Shown one piece after another: positions 61,818-64,000 of a stretch of 64,000 nucleotides of DNA; positions within the stretch are counted from its first letter, which is position 1, and each line of letters begins with the position of its first letter. A program made the translations under genes and the position numbers. This stretch comes from Neopestalotiopsis rosae (lineage: Eukaryota > Ascomycota > Sordariomycetes > Amphisphaeriales > Sporocadaceae). The notes below the pieces were generated by a model, which made no database searches, was not told the origin of the DNA, and was given only the letters and a program-made list of their open reading frames with translations. Location: positions 310,001 through 374,000 of the forward strand of contig JALGAS010000008.1 of NCBI GenBank assembly GCA_023078685.1, written 5' to 3'.

Positions 61818-63008
61818 TCAGCTCCCGTCTCCCGGCCAAGCCGGCGAGTCAATTGACCAGACTGTGTGCCGTAACCACTGTCCCAATAGAGCCATCATTT
61901 GTTTCGTCTTCTCATTGGCATCCTCTGTCGTTGATTCGTCGCCGAGTAACGCTTCCGGCGTTCGAAGATCGAAGCCATGCAAAACGTCAGGCACGAGCAA
62001 CCATTTGACGCTGCTCCTCTCCCCAGATGGTCGTAGTATAACCCGTTCAAAGGAGAACCTCTCGTCGTCAAGCTTCAGGGCTTTTCTGTCGCTCGATCTG
62101 GGCCGGCCGACGGGCTCGCTCATGCTCGGGATCTGCCGCTCTGCGAGACGACATGCCATGCGCCAGGAGTCGTGTGCTAAGCTGTCAAGCTCAGCTGCCA
62201 CCAGGCACACGTGAGGTGGCAGGGCGTTGGCTGGAGCGTAAAAGGGAGCGTACAGGGGATCTGTCATATCCGTCCCCTCGGGAGTATAGCTCCATTGGAT
62301 GGGTGATAGGGCCATGTTCAGGCTATCCGCGCTCCCCGATCGCGCAATGCTGAGCTCCTCCTTATAGGGACGTGTCTTGGCCTTGGCTGATGCGGCGATA
62401 CCGAGCTCCAGGAGCCCGCAGCTACTGAAGGCGGCTTGGAATCCAACGTGCTGTCGAATGCTCTGCAACTGCACTACGGCAAATGCTAGGGTGGCGCCAG
62501 AAAAGGATCCTCCTATGGCGGTCCGCGCGCGATCAATTGGCAGTGTTGGGTCGCTCATGACAGCGAGGATCACTGCTTCCAAGTCGTATATCGCTGCCGG
62601 GTACGGTGCCTGCGGTGCCTTGGAATGATTCAACCCTATCACAATGAAACCATGCATGTCTGCCATGAGCCGATTCCAGCGGTCGTCATCTGTTGCGCTA
62701 CCCGTCGAGAACCCGCCGCCGTGTACGGTAAAGACTATGGGCAGGACTGCTCCTGAAGAAGGGTTATATGTACTGGGTAAAAAGATGCTTTTTCTCGAGT
62801 TAGCATGTGGATGATTCGATATTGAGTCAACCACCGTCCCGACCATCATGGAAGTCCTTCGACCATTCCTATAGTCGAGTCGTCGTTCATTGCGAAGAGT
62901 GTCAACTCACCGTATAGGTAGATGAGACCGAATCTCATACTGCTTGACAAACGTCGGACGGCTGATCGGTGGCCAGGTCGACCGGTATAGTTCTCCGATC
63001 GTAATCAT
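61818..63008 (-). CDS. Alpha/beta hydrolase, HSL/esterase type
   Basis: Exons 63008-62911 and 62793-61818 give 357 residues. The fold is that of hormone-sensitive-lipase-like esterases (alpha/beta hydrolase 3), which cleave small esters or lactones. FTVHGGGFSTGS (about residues 53-64) supplies the oxyanion hole. AELDSLAHDS is the acid-turn region and PDVLHGFDL carries the catalytic histidine. The nucleophile elbow reads IGGSFSGATLA. In relatives it is GG-x-S-x-G, and ungapped alignment places Phe where the serine should be, with serines on both sides. Activity is therefore uncertain. The start MITIGELYRSTWPP and the short first exon give the usual leader KQYEIRSHLPIR before the first strand. 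An unspliced start at 62849 is possible but loses that strand. There is no signal peptide. Confidence 0.83.
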
Positions 63009-64000
63009 GGTCGAGCTTCTGGTTGTAGTTGTACGTCGTAGTCTCTGGTGCCATTGCCTCAAACGCGGTGCGCTACTGCAGTATCACCAATGGTTGTTGA
63101 ACTTGCTGGTAATATATATATATCTATATATTATGGCGATTGAGTTGTGATATGTCAACGTTCCCGGAGTAGTTACCCCAGCCTGTGGAGGGATGCAAGC
63201 TTCCGTTTCCGATCAGGTCGAGTATCTATTCTGAGAGTCTCCATCACGAAGTCAGAAAGTGACGTTATTCCCAATATGCGTAGTATCCGCGCCCGCGACC
63301 TGGGGCAACACGGCCGTTGACAATTTTCTCGTGGGTCTGCAAATAAAGGGATAAGGACGAGTATGGGAATCCGTATTCATTGACTTCTCGTGTCGTAGTC
63401 AAGCCCCCGGGCACGTTCTGTACGTATGTAAGCCAATGCGGAAGGTTGCCGCAGGGTATACGGTGGAGAGCGCGACACTGATTGGCTCGTTGTGCTAGCC
63501 TGTCAGCTGAGCCTCGTATTGTGGTCTTCAGGCGCGGCGCCGCCCCAGCTGGCGATCGGGCCATGCTCTCAAGACGAGGGACGGTTGGAAATCGGAGAAT
63601 TATTCCAAGATGCTAAGGCTCTATCACGATGTCGTGGGGGAAATCGTCATTGCAATAGTGAACCAGGGACGTTTCGGGCGCGAACCAACGAGTGGCCGGT
63701 TGTGAGGGGGCTTTTTTGTTTTCCCACCCGGATGTCAATCATCATGACCTCGTGACTGCCTCCATCCTAGATGGTATTTTTGCGAGCCTTGGCGTCGTCT
63801 TCATATGGGATGCTGTCATCAGATCACTCACTCGACAGACTTTAAGATTCCATCGATGCATGTGGTGCGTGTTTCTCGTAACAAGCATCGGCAACGGGTG
63901 TTACTAGATACGCTTCTTTCATTATGCGTCCAGTCTCCATTACAAAAAACCACAAAACGGTGAGGAACACTATGCATCGCAGTCGCTGCAATGGTTCCAG
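63009..64000. other. Right edge; no gene supported
   Basis: This edge contains the hydrolase promoter and an AT run at 63112. A minus-strand frame at 63265-63564 has a partly protein-like tail but no recognisable domain or splice partner in the window. A gene entering from outside the right edge cannot be excluded. Confidence 0.4.
63112..63132. repeat. AT-dinucleotide tract
   Basis: A nearly pure alternating AT run interrupted by one C, about 105 bp upstream of the hydrolase start codon. It could double as a TATA-like promoter element. Confidence 0.6.

Noticed and set aside
63265..63564. 99-codon minus-strand frame at the right edge
   Set aside because: The tail looks partly protein-like, but no domain or upstream exon can be seen inside the window. 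Not enough to call a gene.

Overview
This window is nuclear DNA of a filamentous ascomycete. Genes are intron-rich, with short introns (mostly about 50-185 nt), GTAAGT/GTATGT-like donors and CTAAC/CTGAC-type branch points. Intergenic DNA carries many CCTACCTAGGTA-type motifs. The gene content (fused tryptophan synthase, OPT transporter, S10 carboxypeptidase, Dal5-type MFS, NRPS) fits Pezizomycotina. Sordariomycetes, perhaps Hypocreales, is my inference. I support 18 protein-coding genes. I rebuilt their exons by hand, and every multi-exon model closes to a whole number of codons without an internal stop. I recognised no tRNA, rRNA, CRISPR array or intact transposon.

Left part (1-26.6 kb), mostly primary metabolism and housekeeping: a secreted tyrosinase-like protein (2193-3531, +); mitochondrial aspartate aminotransferase (4562-6158, +) with a 10-nt micro-exon; bifunctional tryptophan synthase (8532-10862, +) behind a TGAGTCA element that matches the general amino-acid-control site; mitoribosomal protein bL28m (11301-12002, -), divergent from a probable HAUS4-like augmin subunit (12738-13922, +); a carboxymuconolactone-decarboxylase family protein (14350-14835, +), tail-to-tail with a secreted serine carboxypeptidase (14971-17422, -); a PX-associated/DUF3818 protein (18039-20375, -); a small cysteine-rich secreted protein (22299-23162, +); and an oligopeptide transporter (23613-26649, -). 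A stretch of about 6 kb without a supportable gene follows.

Right part (32.7-56.9 kb), which looks like a secondary-metabolism neighbourhood: a berberine-bridge-type FAD oxidoreductase (32712-34605, -), an amino-acid permease (35577-37475, -), two small unknown genes (41158-41932, - and 42373-42795, +), a flavin-containing monooxygenase (42866-44605, -), a Dal5-like MFS transporter (45176-47346, -) and a 2,673-residue NRPS (48686-56895, -). The NRPS is the most unusual object here. Its frame is open over 8 kb, but all three recognisable carrier domains lack the phosphopantetheine serine (GGDK, GGDQ, GGDL). One adenylation domain has lost its large core, the other has lost key motifs, and condensation HHxxxDG motifs are eroded. 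Only the epimerase-like domain keeps its HHxxxD motif. It appears to be a pseudo-NRPS retained as a full-length protein.

The window ends with about 4.9 kb of gene-poor DNA, an alpha/beta hydrolase of the HSL/esterase type (61818-63008, -) and a gene-free edge.
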